Positions 18,543-27,098 of a DNA stretch of 64,000 nt are shown here, one piece after another. Numbering within the stretch: the first letter of the stretch is position 1; each line of letters begins with the position of its first letter. Source of the DNA: Rhizobium rhizogenes (GTDB taxonomy: Bacteria; Pseudomonadota; Alphaproteobacteria; Rhizobiales; Rhizobiaceae); assembly GCF_002005205.3 (NCBI RefSeq), contig NZ_CP019701.2, forward strand, positions 2,849,001-2,913,000, written 5' to 3'. Below the pieces are notes generated by a model, which searched no databases, was not told the origin of the DNA, and saw only the letters and a program-made list of their open reading frames with translations. The position numbers and the translations under genes are program-made.

Positions 18543-19477
18543 GAGGCTCCGGCAGCACGCTGGAGGAGAACGTCCCGCCGCACCCGGCCGGCGAGCTGGC
18601 CGTTGTCCTTGACGACCGGCAGGACATCGCAGCCCGCCCATAACATCGCTGACAGGGCATCGCGCTGGCTTGTATGTTCGGTGAGCGGTTCGCCCTCGGC
18701 GCTTCCCGGCTCCACGATGTCAGCAATGGAGAGAACCGACAGCAGTTTCAGCGCACGTTCGTTTTCGCCGATCATGGTGCGCACAAAATCGGTTGCCGGT
18801 TTCAGCACCAGTTCCGCCGGCGGGCAGTCCTGCACGATACGGCCCTTGTCCATCACGGCAATGCGATCCGCCAGATGAAAGGCCTCGTCCATATCGTGTG
18901 TGACGAGGACGATGGTGACGCCGAGCTTTTTCTGAATATCGAGAAGATCGTTCTGCGCCTTGGCGCGGATCACCGGGTCCAGCGCGCCGAAGGGTTCGTC
19001 CATCAACAAAATATTCGGCTCTGCGGCAAGCGCCCGCGCCACGCCGACACGCTGCTGCTGGCCGCCGGAAAGCTCATGCGGAAAACGATCCGCATAAAGC
19101 GCGGGATCAAGCTGGAAGAGGTGCATCAACGCATCGATCTTCGCCTCGATGCGTTTGCGGTCCCAGCCGACCAACTGCGGAACGGTGGCGATATTCTCCG
19201 CCACGGTCCTGTGTGGAAACAGGCCATGGCCCTGAATGGCATAGCCGATCTGTCGGCGCAGTTTGTAACCCGGCATCGTGCTGGCATCCTCACCGTCGAT
19301 CCGGATCGTACCGGAGGTCGGTTCCACCAGCCGGTTTATCATCCGCAGCAGCGTGGTTTTCCCCGATCCTGACGTGCCGACGATGACGGTGACGGTGCGC
19401 GGTGCGACGGTCAGTGACACCTGATCCACCACGGCCGCATCGCCATATCGTTTTGTGATGGTGTCGATCTCGATCAT
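18539..19477 (-). CDS. Osmoprotectant-type ABC transporter ATP-binding protein (YehX-like)
   Basis: The 312-residue ATPase starts MIEIDTITKRYGDAAVV. Walker A is VGTSGSGKTT, signature HELSGGQQQRVGV, Walker B ILLMDEPFGALDP, with the switch in LVTHDMDEAFHLADRIAVMD. After about residue 240 there is a C-terminal extension with CBS-like features (ADIVEPGSAEGEPL and DVLPVVKDNGQLAGRV). OpuCA/ProV-type importers use such domains to sense ionic strength. ATGA overlaps join it to both neighbouring permeases. Confidence 0.92.
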   Translation of the reverse strand: MIEIDTITKRYGDAAVVDQVSLTVAPRTVTVIVGTSGSGKTTLLRMINRLVEPTSGTIRIDGEDASTMPGYKLRRQIGYAIQGHGLFPHRTVAENIATVPQLVGWDRKRIEAKIDALMHLFQLDPALYADRFPHELSGGQQQRVGVARALAAEPNILLMDEPFGALDPVIRAKAQNDLLDIQKKLGVTIVLVTHDMDEAFHLADRIAVMDKGRIVQDCPPAELVLKPATDFVRTMIGENERALKLLSVLSIADIVEPGSAEGEPLTEHTSQRDALSAMLWAGCDVLPVVKDNGQLAGRVRRDVLLQRAAGAS

Positions 19478-20640
19478 GCCTGTTGCCTTCCGCCTGCGCT
19501 GAAGAGATTGCTGTCGATGAGGGCATCGAGTGTGATCGCGGCGGCGAAGCCGAGGAGAACGGTCGGCACGGTGCCGAGCAGTACGAGGTCCATGGCCGTC
19601 TGCCCGATGCCCTGAAACACGAAAACGCCGAAACCGCCGCCGCCGATCAGGGCGGCGATTGTCGCCAGCCCGATATTCTGCACCAGCACGATGCGGATAC
19701 CGGTGAGGATGACCGGCATGGCCAGCGGAAACTCCACCCGCAGCAGCCTTTGCACCGGCGTCATGCCAAGCCCGCGCGCCGCTTCCCGAACCGCCTGCGA
19801 GACGCCGGAAAGGCCGACAACCGTGTTGGAAACCACCGGCAGCAGCGAATAGAGAAACAGCGCCACGAAGGCGGGCGCCATGCCGATGCCGGCGATGCCG
19901 ATCCTGGCCGCTCCCGGCACGGTGGCGGCAATCCATCCGAGCGGAGCGATCAGCAGGCCGAAGAGGGCGATGGAAGGGATGGTCTGGACGATATTGAGGC
20001 TGTTCAGCACTCCTGCCCGCAACCGCTCGACCTTGTAACAGAGTATCCCCAGCGGAACGCCTGCCACTGTCGCCGCGATCAGCGAGCCGATGGCGAGCTC
20101 CACATGCCGTAGGGCTTCTGTCCAGAAAATATCGGCCCGGGCAATATATTCCCTGATGATCGAGAGATCGTTCCAGAGGCCGCTTGTCAGCACGGCTGCA
20201 AGTGCGGCAACGGCCATGAGCAATAGCAATATCCGGACGGCGGGCTTCGGCTGGAGACGTGCAATGCAATCCGTCGCGAGCAAAGCCAGCCCGGCAAACA
20301 TCAGCCAGAAACCGCTCGCCGGCGAAATGCGGGCGAAACCATTACCCTCCGGTGTGAGGAAGGAGGCCGCCTGCCCGACAAAAACCGCCAGCGCCGCAAG
20401 AGAGACCAGGGCGGCTGCGAGTTTCAGCCGGGCCGGAAAGCGCAGGAAAGCGATGAAGGCTGCAACGAGAATGATGGCGGCAAGGAGTGTTGCGGAAACG
20501 GATGGAAGTGCATCGAAGATCGCCCGTGCTTCGCCCTGAACGATCCGGTTGGCGCGAAACGTCATGAAAGGCGATACAAAAAGCGCATAAAGTAGCAGGC
20601 ACGAAATCAGCACACCCACCTTGTCAGGCCATTTCGTCAA
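19474..20640 (-). CDS. Osmoprotectant-type ABC transporter permease with extended N-terminus (YehY-like)
   Basis: A 388-residue permease. The first 150 residues add about four helices absent from the smaller partner, as in YehY. The core has VELAIGSLIAATVAGVPLGI and the EAA loop VREAARGLGMTPVQRLLRVE. The start is TTG 20640, preceded by an AGGA-type ribosome site. The 3' end overlaps the ATPase start as ATGA. An 82-nt gap separates it from the upstream binding-protein gene. It forms a heterodimeric channel with the downstream 246-residue permease. Confidence 0.9.
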   Translation of the reverse strand: MTKWPDKVGVLISCLLLYALFVSPFMTFRANRIVQGEARAIFDALPSVSATLLAAIILVAAFIAFLRFPARLKLAAALVSLAALAVFVGQAASFLTPEGNGFARISPASGFWLMFAGLALLATDCIARLQPKPAVRILLLLMAVAALAAVLTSGLWNDLSIIREYIARADIFWTEALRHVELAIGSLIAATVAGVPLGILCYKVERLRAGVLNSLNIVQTIPSIALFGLLIAPLGWIAATVPGAARIGIAGIGMAPAFVALFLYSLLPVVSNTVVGLSGVSQAVREAARGLGMTPVQRLLRVEFPLAMPVILTGIRIVLVQNIGLATIAALIGGGGFGVFVFQGIGQTAMDLVLLGTVPTVLLGFAAAITLDALIDSNLFSAGGRQQA

Positions 20641-20722
20641 ATCCTGCTCCCCTGCACCCTGGTCCAGCGCTGGGCCGGAAGAGCGCTGCGGTTCCCGCAG
20701 CCCACCCCGGCACCATGATCGC

Positions 20723-21634
20723 TTACTTGACGAAACCGTTCTTTGTCAGGAAGTCGAGCGCCACGGTCTTCGCCTGTTCACCACCCACCTGCACACGCGC
20801 ATTCAGATCCTGCAGGGTCGCCAGATCGAGTTTCTCGAACACGGGTTTCAGCAGTTCCTCGATATTGGGATGCTTTTTCAGAGCCTCTTCACGAATGATC
20901 GGTGCGGGCTGATAGACCGGCTGCACATGTTTGTCGTCCTCCAGCACCACAAGACCTGAAGGCGCGATGCCGCCATCCGTGCCATAGACCATGGCGGCAT
21001 TGGCATTGTTGGTCTGGTTGGCGGCGGCGGCGATCGTGGCGGCCGTATCGCCGCCGGACAGCGTGATCAGCTGCTCCGGTTTCATGGTGAAACCATAGGT
21101 CGTCTGGAATGCCGGCAGGGCGGCGGCGGAATTGACGAATTCGGAGGAGGCCGCAAGAACCACCGCGCCGCCATCGGCGACATATTTGCCGAAATCGGAA
21201 AGCGTCTTCAGATTGTTCTTGTCGGCGACATCCTTGCGAAGCGCAATCGCCCAGGTGTTGTTGGCCGGAGAGGGCGTCAGCCAGACGATCTTGTTGGCGT
21301 CGTAGTCGAGCGTTTTCGCTTCTTCATAACCCTTGGCGGCGTCCTTCCACAGCGGGTCGTCGGCCTTGGAGAAAAAGAAGGCGGCATTGCCGGTATATTC
21401 CGGATAGATGTCGATCTCACCGGCAGTGATTGCTTTCCTGACGACCGGGGTAGCACCAAGCTGGATGCGATCCGTCGTCTCGATATTGTTCTTGCTGAGG
21501 ACGGCAAGGATGATGTTGCCGAGGACGCCGCCTTCCGTATCGATCTTCGACGACACCACCACCTGCGCCTGAGCGATGGAAACAGAAAGGGCGAACGCAA
21601 GTCCTGCGCCCGTCAACGTCATCAAGCGGTTCAT
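20723..21634 (-). CDS. Osmoprotectant-type periplasmic binding protein (YehZ/OsmF-like)
   Basis: The 303-residue protein has a signal peptide ending ...SIAQAQVVVSSKIDTEGG and an OpuAC-type type II binding fold, with EIDIYPEYTGNAAFF and NNTWAIALRKDVADK typical of OsmF. It has Trp and Tyr residues suited to quaternary-ammonium binding, but individual pocket residues are not assigned here. ATG 21634 follows a strong GGAGG. It is the first gene of the importer operon, and a perfect 18-bp palindrome lies 46 nt upstream of its start. Confidence 0.92.
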   Translation of the reverse strand: MNRLMTLTGAGLAFALSVSIAQAQVVVSSKIDTEGGVLGNIILAVLSKNNIETTDRIQLGATPVVRKAITAGEIDIYPEYTGNAAFFFSKADDPLWKDAAKGYEEAKTLDYDANKIVWLTPSPANNTWAIALRKDVADKNNLKTLSDFGKYVADGGAVVLAASSEFVNSAAALPAFQTTYGFTMKPEQLITLSGGDTAATIAAAANQTNNANAAMVYGTDGGIAPSGLVVLEDDKHVQPVYQPAPIIREEALKKHPNIEELLKPVFEKLDLATLQDLNARVQVGGEQAKTVALDFLTKNGFVK

Positions 21635-21679
21635 GAATTTTCCTCCGGTGGGTCAGCCTGCCGAACAGGTGAAAGATTG

Positions 21680-21697
21680 CCGCCGCAATTGCGGCGG
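21680..21697. promoter_or_regulatory. Perfect 18-bp palindrome upstream of the osmoprotectant operon
   Basis: CCGCCGCAATTGCGGCGG is its own reverse complement and lies 46-63 nt before the start of the binding-protein gene. It could be an operator or, in RNA, a stable hairpin in the leader. No T-run follows on the minus strand, so it is unlikely to be the terminator of the upstream AbrB-family gene. Confidence 0.4.
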
Positions 21698-21783
21698 AGT
21701 GTTAACGACCGGGAGGGAAAAAGGTTGCAACGTCACCTGCAATTTGGCGTCCGGCGAGGTGCTTTGCGCTCACGGGGCGGCCG

Positions 21784-22830
21784 TCAGCTCTCATCGTTCC
21801 GCTTGCGCGCATCCTTGCCCATGACGAGTGGCATGAGCACGGAGAGAAACAGCAGCCTGATGACGTGGTGGGAGCCGACATAGGCGGTATCGGCATGCAT
21901 CATCACCGCCATCGCCGCCATGGTTTCGAGGCCGCCCGGCGCATAGGCGATCATCACGGCATTGAGCGGAACGCCGGTGACGCCGGAAATCATCCAGGCG
22001 ATGCTGCCGGCGATCACCATCACGGCAATGGTGACGACGAAGCCGGCCAGAAAACCCTTGCGCACTTCCATCAGCGACACATTGGAAAAACGCGTGCCGA
22101 TGAGGCAGCCGATCAGCACATAGACCGGCAGGCTGAGCCAGGTGGGAACACCGCCTTCGGTAAGGCCGGTAATATGGGTGCCGATGGAAACGGCAACGCC
22201 GCCGAGCAGCAGGGCGGCCGGAAATCTCCAGCGCAGGAAAAGCCATCCGGTCAGCAGGGATGCGGCGATGGTCAGCGCCAGGGTTAAAAGACCCATTGGC
22301 GGGTTTGTGATCAGCGGCTCGGTGCTGACCAGATCGAAATATTCGACGATCAGCGGCACCGAAAGCGTCAGCGCCAGTACCCTGACACTTTGCACGATGC
22401 TGACGGTCGCAAGGTCGCTTTTCGTTTCCGCCCCAAGGCTGATGATGTAGCTGAGGTGACCGGGGGAGGCGCCCAGCATGGCCGTCGTCCGGTCGTAGCC
22501 GAAACCGTAATGCAGGATCCAGTAAGCGACGTAGAGCATGATGACGACGGCGACGAGCACGACGACGAAGCTCAGCGGCCATGTCTTTGCCGCATCGATG
22601 ACCGAGGGCGTTACGCTCGTTCCCATCGAAATGCCGACGACGACGAAACAGGCATTACGGATGAAGGCGGGAATTCCAAGCTTGACGCCCGCCAGTCCGG
22701 TGATCGTCACCGCGAGCGCCGGCCCCGAAAGAAAGGGGGCGGGAACATGAAGCAGGCTGGCAAGCAGTGCGCCCATGCTGCCGACAAGGGCGGTAAGCGC
22801 AAATGTATGAAGTTCGGGCTTGATGATCAT
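21784..22830 (-). CDS. AbrB-family (COG3180) inner-membrane protein
   Basis: A 348-residue hydrophobic protein with about nine to ten helices built from two similar halves. Each has a GG/AP-type motif: ATAMLGASPGHLSYIISLGAETKSD in the first half and MIAYAPGGLETMAAMAVMMHAD in the second. This is the AbrB/'ammonia monooxygenase-like' membrane family, often called a putative transporter or regulator; its role is unknown. I chose ATG 22830; a TTG 22 codons upstream is possible but has no better ribosome site. The gene is upstream of the osmoprotectant operon on the same strand with a 149-nt gap. Confidence 0.8.
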   Translation of the reverse strand: MIIKPELHTFALTALVGSMGALLASLLHVPAPFLSGPALAVTITGLAGVKLGIPAFIRNACFVVVGISMGTSVTPSVIDAAKTWPLSFVVVLVAVVIMLYVAYWILHYGFGYDRTTAMLGASPGHLSYIISLGAETKSDLATVSIVQSVRVLALTLSVPLIVEYFDLVSTEPLITNPPMGLLTLALTIAASLLTGWLFLRWRFPAALLLGGVAVSIGTHITGLTEGGVPTWLSLPVYVLIGCLIGTRFSNVSLMEVRKGFLAGFVVTIAVMVIAGSIAWMISGVTGVPLNAVMIAYAPGGLETMAAMAVMMHADTAYVGSHHVIRLLFLSVLMPLVMGKDARKRNDES

Positions 22831-22931
22831 TGCGACGCTGATTGTTTGCTTGAAAAAGCTCGTGACCAAATGCGCCGCTTCGTCTCGCAACGTCAACCGG
22901 CGGGACCAAAAATATTGTATTTCATGAGTAT

Positions 22932-22969
22932 TTTATAAAAGAAAAGCCCGTGACCTTCCGGCACGGGCT
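22932..22969 (-). terminator. Rho-independent terminator of rirA
   Basis: On the minus strand AGCCCGTG pairs with CACGGGCT across a 9-nt loop, followed by TTTTCTTTTAT. It lies 31 nt after the rirA stop. Confidence 0.85.
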
Positions 22970-22999
22970 CTGGCTGTCGCCATTTTGGCATTCATCTGG

Positions 23000-23470
23000 T
23001 CAGGCGGCGGGAAGCGCCACGGCCTTCGGCATTTCGGTATCGAGGCCGAGCAGGAAGTTGATCTGCGGGCGTGCCTTGACGAGATCGTCGATCGAATATT
23101 CCGCCAGCACGTCGAAGAAGGCATTGAGTGCCTTGCGCAGCGCCGAGTTCAGGCCGCAGCTGTCCACAAGCGGACATTCGACAGCGCCGTCCTCGAAGCA
23201 CTCCGCCATTGCAAAACTGTCTTCCGTGACCTTCACGACATCGAACAGACTGATCTTTTCGGCGGGCTTGCCCAGGCGCACTCCGCCATTGCGGCCACGT
23301 ACGGTTTCCACCAGTCCGGCCTTGTTGAGCGGCTGCAGGATCTTGAAAAGAAACAGCTCTGACACGCCATAGGCCCTAGCGATCTCTGGAATACGGCTCA
23401 GCTTGCCTTCATTCGCGGCGCAGTACATCAACATGCGAACGGCATAGTTGGTCTGTTTGGTCAAACGCAT
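23000..23470 (-). CDS. rirA: Rrf2-family iron-responsive regulator RirA
   Basis: RirA is the rhizobial Fe-S regulator that represses iron-uptake genes when iron is plentiful. The 156-residue protein has the Rrf2 winged helix-turn-helix (RIPEIARAYGVSELFLFKIL, about residues 26-45) and the wing GRNGGVRLGKPAE. The three cluster cysteines are Cys91, Cys99 and Cys105 (ECPLVDSCGL). The whole N-terminus MRLTKQTNYAVRMLMYCAAN is diagnostic. AGGAG precedes the ATG at 23470. It is divergent from an Fe(III)-binding protein gene; the shared region contains an Irr-like box and a TGA-N9-TCA iron operator. A clear terminator follows. Confidence 0.97.
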   Translation of the reverse strand: MRLTKQTNYAVRMLMYCAANEGKLSRIPEIARAYGVSELFLFKILQPLNKAGLVETVRGRNGGVRLGKPAEKISLFDVVKVTEDSFAMAECFEDGAVECPLVDSCGLNSALRKALNAFFDVLAEYSIDDLVKARPQINFLLGLDTEMPKAVALPAA

Positions 23471-23509
23471 GCTGGTCTCCTAACTCTCAATGTGGAGTTA
23501 TATAGTCTC

Positions 23510-23544
23510 TTTTTCAGTTTAGAACAATTCCAGAAACTGAAAAA
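23510..23544. promoter_or_regulatory. Irr-like box inside a perfect 11-bp inverted repeat
   Basis: TTTTTCAGTTT (23510-23520) and its exact complement (23534-23544) flank AGAACAATTCCAG. The segment TTTAGAACAATTCCAGA (23518-23534) resembles the Irr/ICE box TTTAGAA-N3-TTCTAAA, with a full left half and 5 of 7 in the right. Irr is known to repress rirA in A. tumefaciens under low iron. The site lies 48-64 nt upstream of rirA. Confidence 0.6.
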
Positions 23545-23599
23545 ACTGGCATCCATCCGATATTTCTCGAACAGCCTTGTTGACCGCCTCGATGATTCA

Positions 23600-23614
23600 T
23601 GAACAAACAAGTCA
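23600..23614 (+). promoter_or_regulatory. Candidate RirA iron-responsive operator (TGA-N9-TCA)
   Basis: TGA, nine bases, then TCA matches the IRO consensus reported for RirA targets. It sits 30-44 nt upstream of the fbpA start. The consensus has only six fixed bases, so the position next to an iron-uptake gene carries most of the weight. Confidence 0.4.
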
Positions 23615-23643
23615 AGAATCGGAATGTAATGGAGGCATTCATA

Positions 23644-24693
23644 ATGGCAAGCTTGAAATCGTATTTTTCCGCTGCCGTTTTTTCGGGACTGGCTATCCTC
23701 TCGGCCGTGCCTGCGGCTTTTGCGGAAGGCGAGGTGAATGTCTATTCCTATCGCCAGCCGGAGCTGATCCAGCCGCTGCTGGATGCTTTCACCAGGGAAA
23801 CCGGTATCGAGGCGAATGTTCTTTTCCTCGACAAGGGGCTGGTGGAGCGCATCCAGGCCGAGGGCGTCAATTCGCCCGCCGATGTGCTGCTGACGGTCGA
23901 TATCGCCCGTCTCGTGGAGGCAAAGGAAGGCGGCGTCACGCAGCCGGTCCTTAATGATCCCGTCATTGAAAAGGATATACCCGCGAACCTCCGTGACCCC
24001 CAGGGGGAGTGGTTCGGCCTGACGACGCGCGGCCGGGTTGTCTATGCCTCCAGGGAGCGGGTGACCCAGAAGGATATCACCTATGAGGAGCTTGCCGATC
24101 CCAAGTGGAAGGGCAAAATCTGCATTCGCGACGGTCAACATTCCTACAATATCGCGCTGATCGCCTCGATGATCGCCCATCATGGCGTCGATTACACCCG
24201 TACCTGGCTCACCGGCCTGAAGAATAACCTCGCGCGCAAGCCTGATGGCACCGACCGCAGTCAGGCGAAATCGATCTTTTCCGGCGAATGCGATATCGCG
24301 CTCGGCAACACCTATTATGTCGGCCTGATGCTGACCAATGATCGTGAACCGGAAGAAAAGGAATGGGCTGGATCGGTGCGGGTGATCTTCCCCAATGCGG
24401 GCGATCGCGGCACCCATGTGAATATTTCCGGCATGGCCCTGACGAAATATGCGCCCAACAAGGACAATGCGCTGAAGCTGATGGAATTTCTGGCTTCCCG
24501 TGAAGCCCAGGAAATCTACGCCAAGCAGGTCTTTGAATATCCGGTGCTGCCCGGCGCGGAGCCTTCCGATGTCGTGAAGGGCTTCGGCCCCATCAATCCG
24601 GACAAGCTGCCGTTGACGGATATTGCCGCCCATCGCAAGCAGGCATCGGAACTGGTGGACGAAGTGGGTTTCAACGACGGTCCGACCAACTGA
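23644..24693 (+). CDS. fbpA: Periplasmic Fe(III)-binding protein of an ABC importer (FbpA/AfuA type)
   Basis: The 349-residue protein has a signal peptide ending AVPAAFAEGEVNVYSYRQPEL, a type II binding fold, and the tyrosine pair in CDIALGNTYYVGLM that binds iron in FbpA homologues. ATG 23644 is set by GGAGG 9 nt upstream; an earlier ATG lies before that ribosome site. No permease or ATPase follows, so it is an orphan binding protein here and its transporter must lie elsewhere. Divergence from rirA and the nearby TGA-N9-TCA box suggest repression in iron-rich conditions. Confidence 0.9.
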   Translation: MASLKSYFSAAVFSGLAILSAVPAAFAEGEVNVYSYRQPELIQPLLDAFTRETGIEANVLFLDKGLVERIQAEGVNSPADVLLTVDIARLVEAKEGGVTQPVLNDPVIEKDIPANLRDPQGEWFGLTTRGRVVYASRERVTQKDITYEELADPKWKGKICIRDGQHSYNIALIASMIAHHGVDYTRTWLTGLKNNLARKPDGTDRSQAKSIFSGECDIALGNTYYVGLMLTNDREPEEKEWAGSVRVIFPNAGDRGTHVNISGMALTKYAPNKDNALKLMEFLASREAQEIYAKQVFEYPVLPGAEPSDVVKGFGPINPDKLPLTDIAAHRKQASELVDEVGFNDGPTN

Positions 24694-24731
24694 CGCCGCT
24701 CCCAAGGCTCGCGACTTTAAGTGTCGATATT

Positions 24732-24756
24732 ACCGGCGGGTCAGTTGTCCGCCGGT
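24732..24756. terminator. Hairpin between convergent fbpA and M48 peptidase genes
   Basis: ACCGGCGG pairs with CCGCCGGT over a 9-nt loop. It overlaps the last codons of the M48 gene and is followed by only two T on the plus strand. It could end the fbpA transcript, but the T-run is weak. Confidence 0.35.
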
Positions 24757-25811
24757 TTGCTATCGAGTGAAGCGTTGTAGTCGAGGATCGCTTTACGCCT
24801 TTCCGGCGTTCCGGGATGGGTGGAGACGATGCTGGTGCCACCCTTGTCGCCCAGTTTTTCCTCAAGCAGCGCGAAGAAGCGTTCGATGGCGGTGGGGTCG
24901 AGCCCTGCCTCGCGCATCAGTTCGACAGAGCGCTGGTCCGCCTGCCGTTCGGCATCGCGCGAATGCGATAGCGCCAGAAGGCCGCCGCCCTGGGTGAGAA
25001 TATCCTCCATCGCCGAACCGACGTCGCCGGCGATCAGCATGACAAGACCTGCGACACCGGCGGCACGATAAAGCTGCCGCAGGCTGTGCTCATATTCCAC
25101 ATGGCCGATTTCATGTGCGAGGACACCGGTAATCATCTGCCTGTCGTCCCCCGCCAGCTCCACCAGCTCATCCGTCAAGACCAGCGTTCCGTCCGGCAGC
25201 GCGAAGGCGTTCGGGCCGATATAACCGCCCTTGCGGAAATTCAGCTTGTAGTCCTCGGGTGAACCTTCCGCATGGGCGGCGATCCGGGCAAATTCCGCAC
25301 GGATGGCATCCTGCTCTTCCTGCGGCAGGCCGCTTGGAGAAAACACTGCCTGGTCCAGAGCCTGCATGGTGCTGGCCGACATGATTTGCGGAACGATCGG
25401 CGGCGTTACGGCGACCGCCAACTCCACCAGCGCCGGAAGTGCCAGCTTGTAGGTGCCGTAGGCCAGAAGAACGGCCGCGGCGGTGATGCCGACCAGTCGC
25501 AGGCGGAACTGTTCCAGCCAGTTTACGAAACCGGCGCGTTTGGCAATGTGCTGGCCGAGCAGACGATCCACGCCGTCATTGTCGCGTGTTTCAAACAGCG
25601 ACCCATCGGGAAAATGCAACTCCCGGGGGATGGTGCCGACCCGGTGGCTGATCTCGACCGCTTTTATCTCGGCCTGGGTTCTGACGTGGTTGTCCTTCGT
25701 GTCGAGCACGAGAAGAACCGTGCCGCCAAGCTTCAGCCTGGCGGCGCTGGAAAGGCTGGAGCGAGCGGCATGCCACTCGCCCGAAACGGTTTCTCCGGTA
25801 TCAGAAACCAA
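24741..25811 (-). CDS. M48-family membrane-associated zinc metallopeptidase
   Basis: The 356-residue protein carries the zinc motif HEIGHVEYEHS (about residues 200-210) and a later SRDAERQADQRSVELMREAG segment that supplies the third ligand, as in HtpX/Ste24/BepA-type M48 peptidases. One hydrophobic segment near residues 100-120 suggests membrane attachment, with the catalytic domain probably periplasmic. A TTG start at 25811 is supported by GGAAGG 8 nt upstream and overlaps the end of the DUF898 gene by 11 nt. DUF898 and M48 pairing suggests the peptidase acts on, or with, the membrane protein; this is inference. Confidence 0.82.
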   Translation of the reverse strand: MVSDTGETVSGEWHAARSSLSSAARLKLGGTVLLVLDTKDNHVRTQAEIKAVEISHRVGTIPRELHFPDGSLFETRDNDGVDRLLGQHIAKRAGFVNWLEQFRLRLVGITAAAVLLAYGTYKLALPALVELAVAVTPPIVPQIMSASTMQALDQAVFSPSGLPQEEQDAIRAEFARIAAHAEGSPEDYKLNFRKGGYIGPNAFALPDGTLVLTDELVELAGDDRQMITGVLAHEIGHVEYEHSLRQLYRAAGVAGLVMLIAGDVGSAMEDILTQGGGLLALSHSRDAERQADQRSVELMREAGLDPTAIERFFALLEEKLGDKGGTSIVSTHPGTPERRKAILDYNASLDSKPADN

Positions 25812-26871
25812 ATTCGAAACCTTCCATATCCATATATTCGGCGCTGACGGCGGCACCGGTGGCTTCCATCGATGAGAGGACTTCGCCCACGTCACCGTTG
25901 AAGCGGATTGCCGTGCGTTCCACGGTGTAACGCGCCTCGCGCACCGCCGCCCATGGCCGCATCAGGCCAAGTGTGAAGACTGTGACGATGAGGTTGGAGA
26001 TGATGATCCACAGGTAGCGGCCGCGATGAAGGTCGCTGTGCAGGTCGTGCTTGCCGTCCAGCAGCATGGAGGAAATGACGACGTTGCGAACGCCGGTGCG
26101 ATAGACGACACCCGCAAGACCATAGACCAGAAATGCGCCGAAAACTCCGACATAGAGCGAAGCCAGCGCGGTGGCCATGGCTGTCGTCTCGTCTTCGAGC
26201 ATCGCGCTGTTGGCCGCAAAGGCGGCAAGGCCGAAGAAGCCAACCACGATGCCACCGATCACCACCATGATCGCGGGAATGATCCAGACCCGGTAGAGCT
26301 TGCCGATCCTGGGGTCGGCGCTGAAGGGCCGGTCACCATAACGCAGGTTGCCGAAAATATAGCGGTTTGCCCAACGGCTGGACAGCGGCGCCAGGATGCC
26401 GAAGGAGAAGAACGCAACGAGGCTGCCGAGCAGGATGGAGACAAAAGCGCCCCCTGCGGTGCCGACGAAATCAAAACGCACATTGCGATAGCTCGTCACC
26501 CGCGCATTAAAACGAATGCTGCGCGTGATCAGCCATGGAAAGAAGATCATCAGCAGGATTGCCGGCACGAAGACCAGGTACGGATGGATGAGACCGACAA
26601 GCTGCGAGACGACGATGAAGGCAAAGGCAATGAGCCGTCCCTTGAAGATTTGTCCGCCCGTGGCGTGGTAACCGAAGGCGCGGCCCGCCAGCACGGTGTT
26701 GCCATTGAAATAACGCTTGCGGCGCACCTTCGCCCAGGCGGAATAGATACCGATCGTGATGATCGTCAGCAGAATATTGACGATCCAGATTCCGAAATAT
26801 TCCTTGGCATTTCCATTGAATGAGCCGCGTTCGAGTGCGCGCTGATCCGCGCTGACAGAGATATCACTCAT
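25801..26871 (-). CDS. DUF898 (YjgN-like) polytopic inner-membrane protein
   Basis: A 356-residue protein with about eight to nine helices and duplicated DUF898 signatures. The first copy is FNGNAKEYFGIWIVNILLTI followed by AWAKVRRKRYFNGNTVLAGRAF. The second ends in GRYLWIIISNLIVTVFTLG and RPWAAVREARYTVERTAIRF. The function of the family is unknown. It is the first gene of a two-gene unit with the M48 peptidase. The 227 nt upstream, between this gene and the mmsA terminator, hold nothing else I can support. Confidence 0.82.
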   Translation of the reverse strand: MSDISVSADQRALERGSFNGNAKEYFGIWIVNILLTIITIGIYSAWAKVRRKRYFNGNTVLAGRAFGYHATGGQIFKGRLIAFAFIVVSQLVGLIHPYLVFVPAILLMIFFPWLITRSIRFNARVTSYRNVRFDFVGTAGGAFVSILLGSLVAFFSFGILAPLSSRWANRYIFGNLRYGDRPFSADPRIGKLYRVWIIPAIMVVIGGIVVGFFGLAAFAANSAMLEDETTAMATALASLYVGVFGAFLVYGLAGVVYRTGVRNVVISSMLLDGKHDLHSDLHRGRYLWIIISNLIVTVFTLGLMRPWAAVREARYTVERTAIRFNGDVGEVLSSMEATGAAVSAEYMDMEGFEFGF

Positions 26872-27041
26872 AATAGTCCCTCATGACATGCCCCTCTCCG
26901 GGCAGATTGAGTTTGCAAGCTTCCCCGTTATCGTCTGTTTGGCAGCGTCCCCACGCCGCAACGGCTCTTTTACGCCATAACAGCTTTAAGTGGAATTATC
27001 TTGACGAAAGAAACTTGATTTTTTTAGTCGTCTTTTTAATC

Positions 27042-27071
27042 AAAAAAAGCCCCGCTGTTTTGCAGCGGGGC
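27042..27071 (-). terminator. Rho-independent terminator of mmsA
   Basis: GCCCCGCTG and CAGCGGGGC form a 9-bp stem with loop TTTTG. On the minus strand it is followed by seven T. It lies 27 nt after the mmsA stop. Confidence 0.93.
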
Positions 27072-27098
27072 TTTTGTCTTGTTTGCGGGCTTTCCCGA

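Noticed and set aside
19478..20269. N-terminal extension of the YehX-like ATPase (up to 576 residues)
   Set aside because: The extra region is an out-of-frame reading of the upstream permease gene. The ATPase starts at 19477 in an ATGA overlap.
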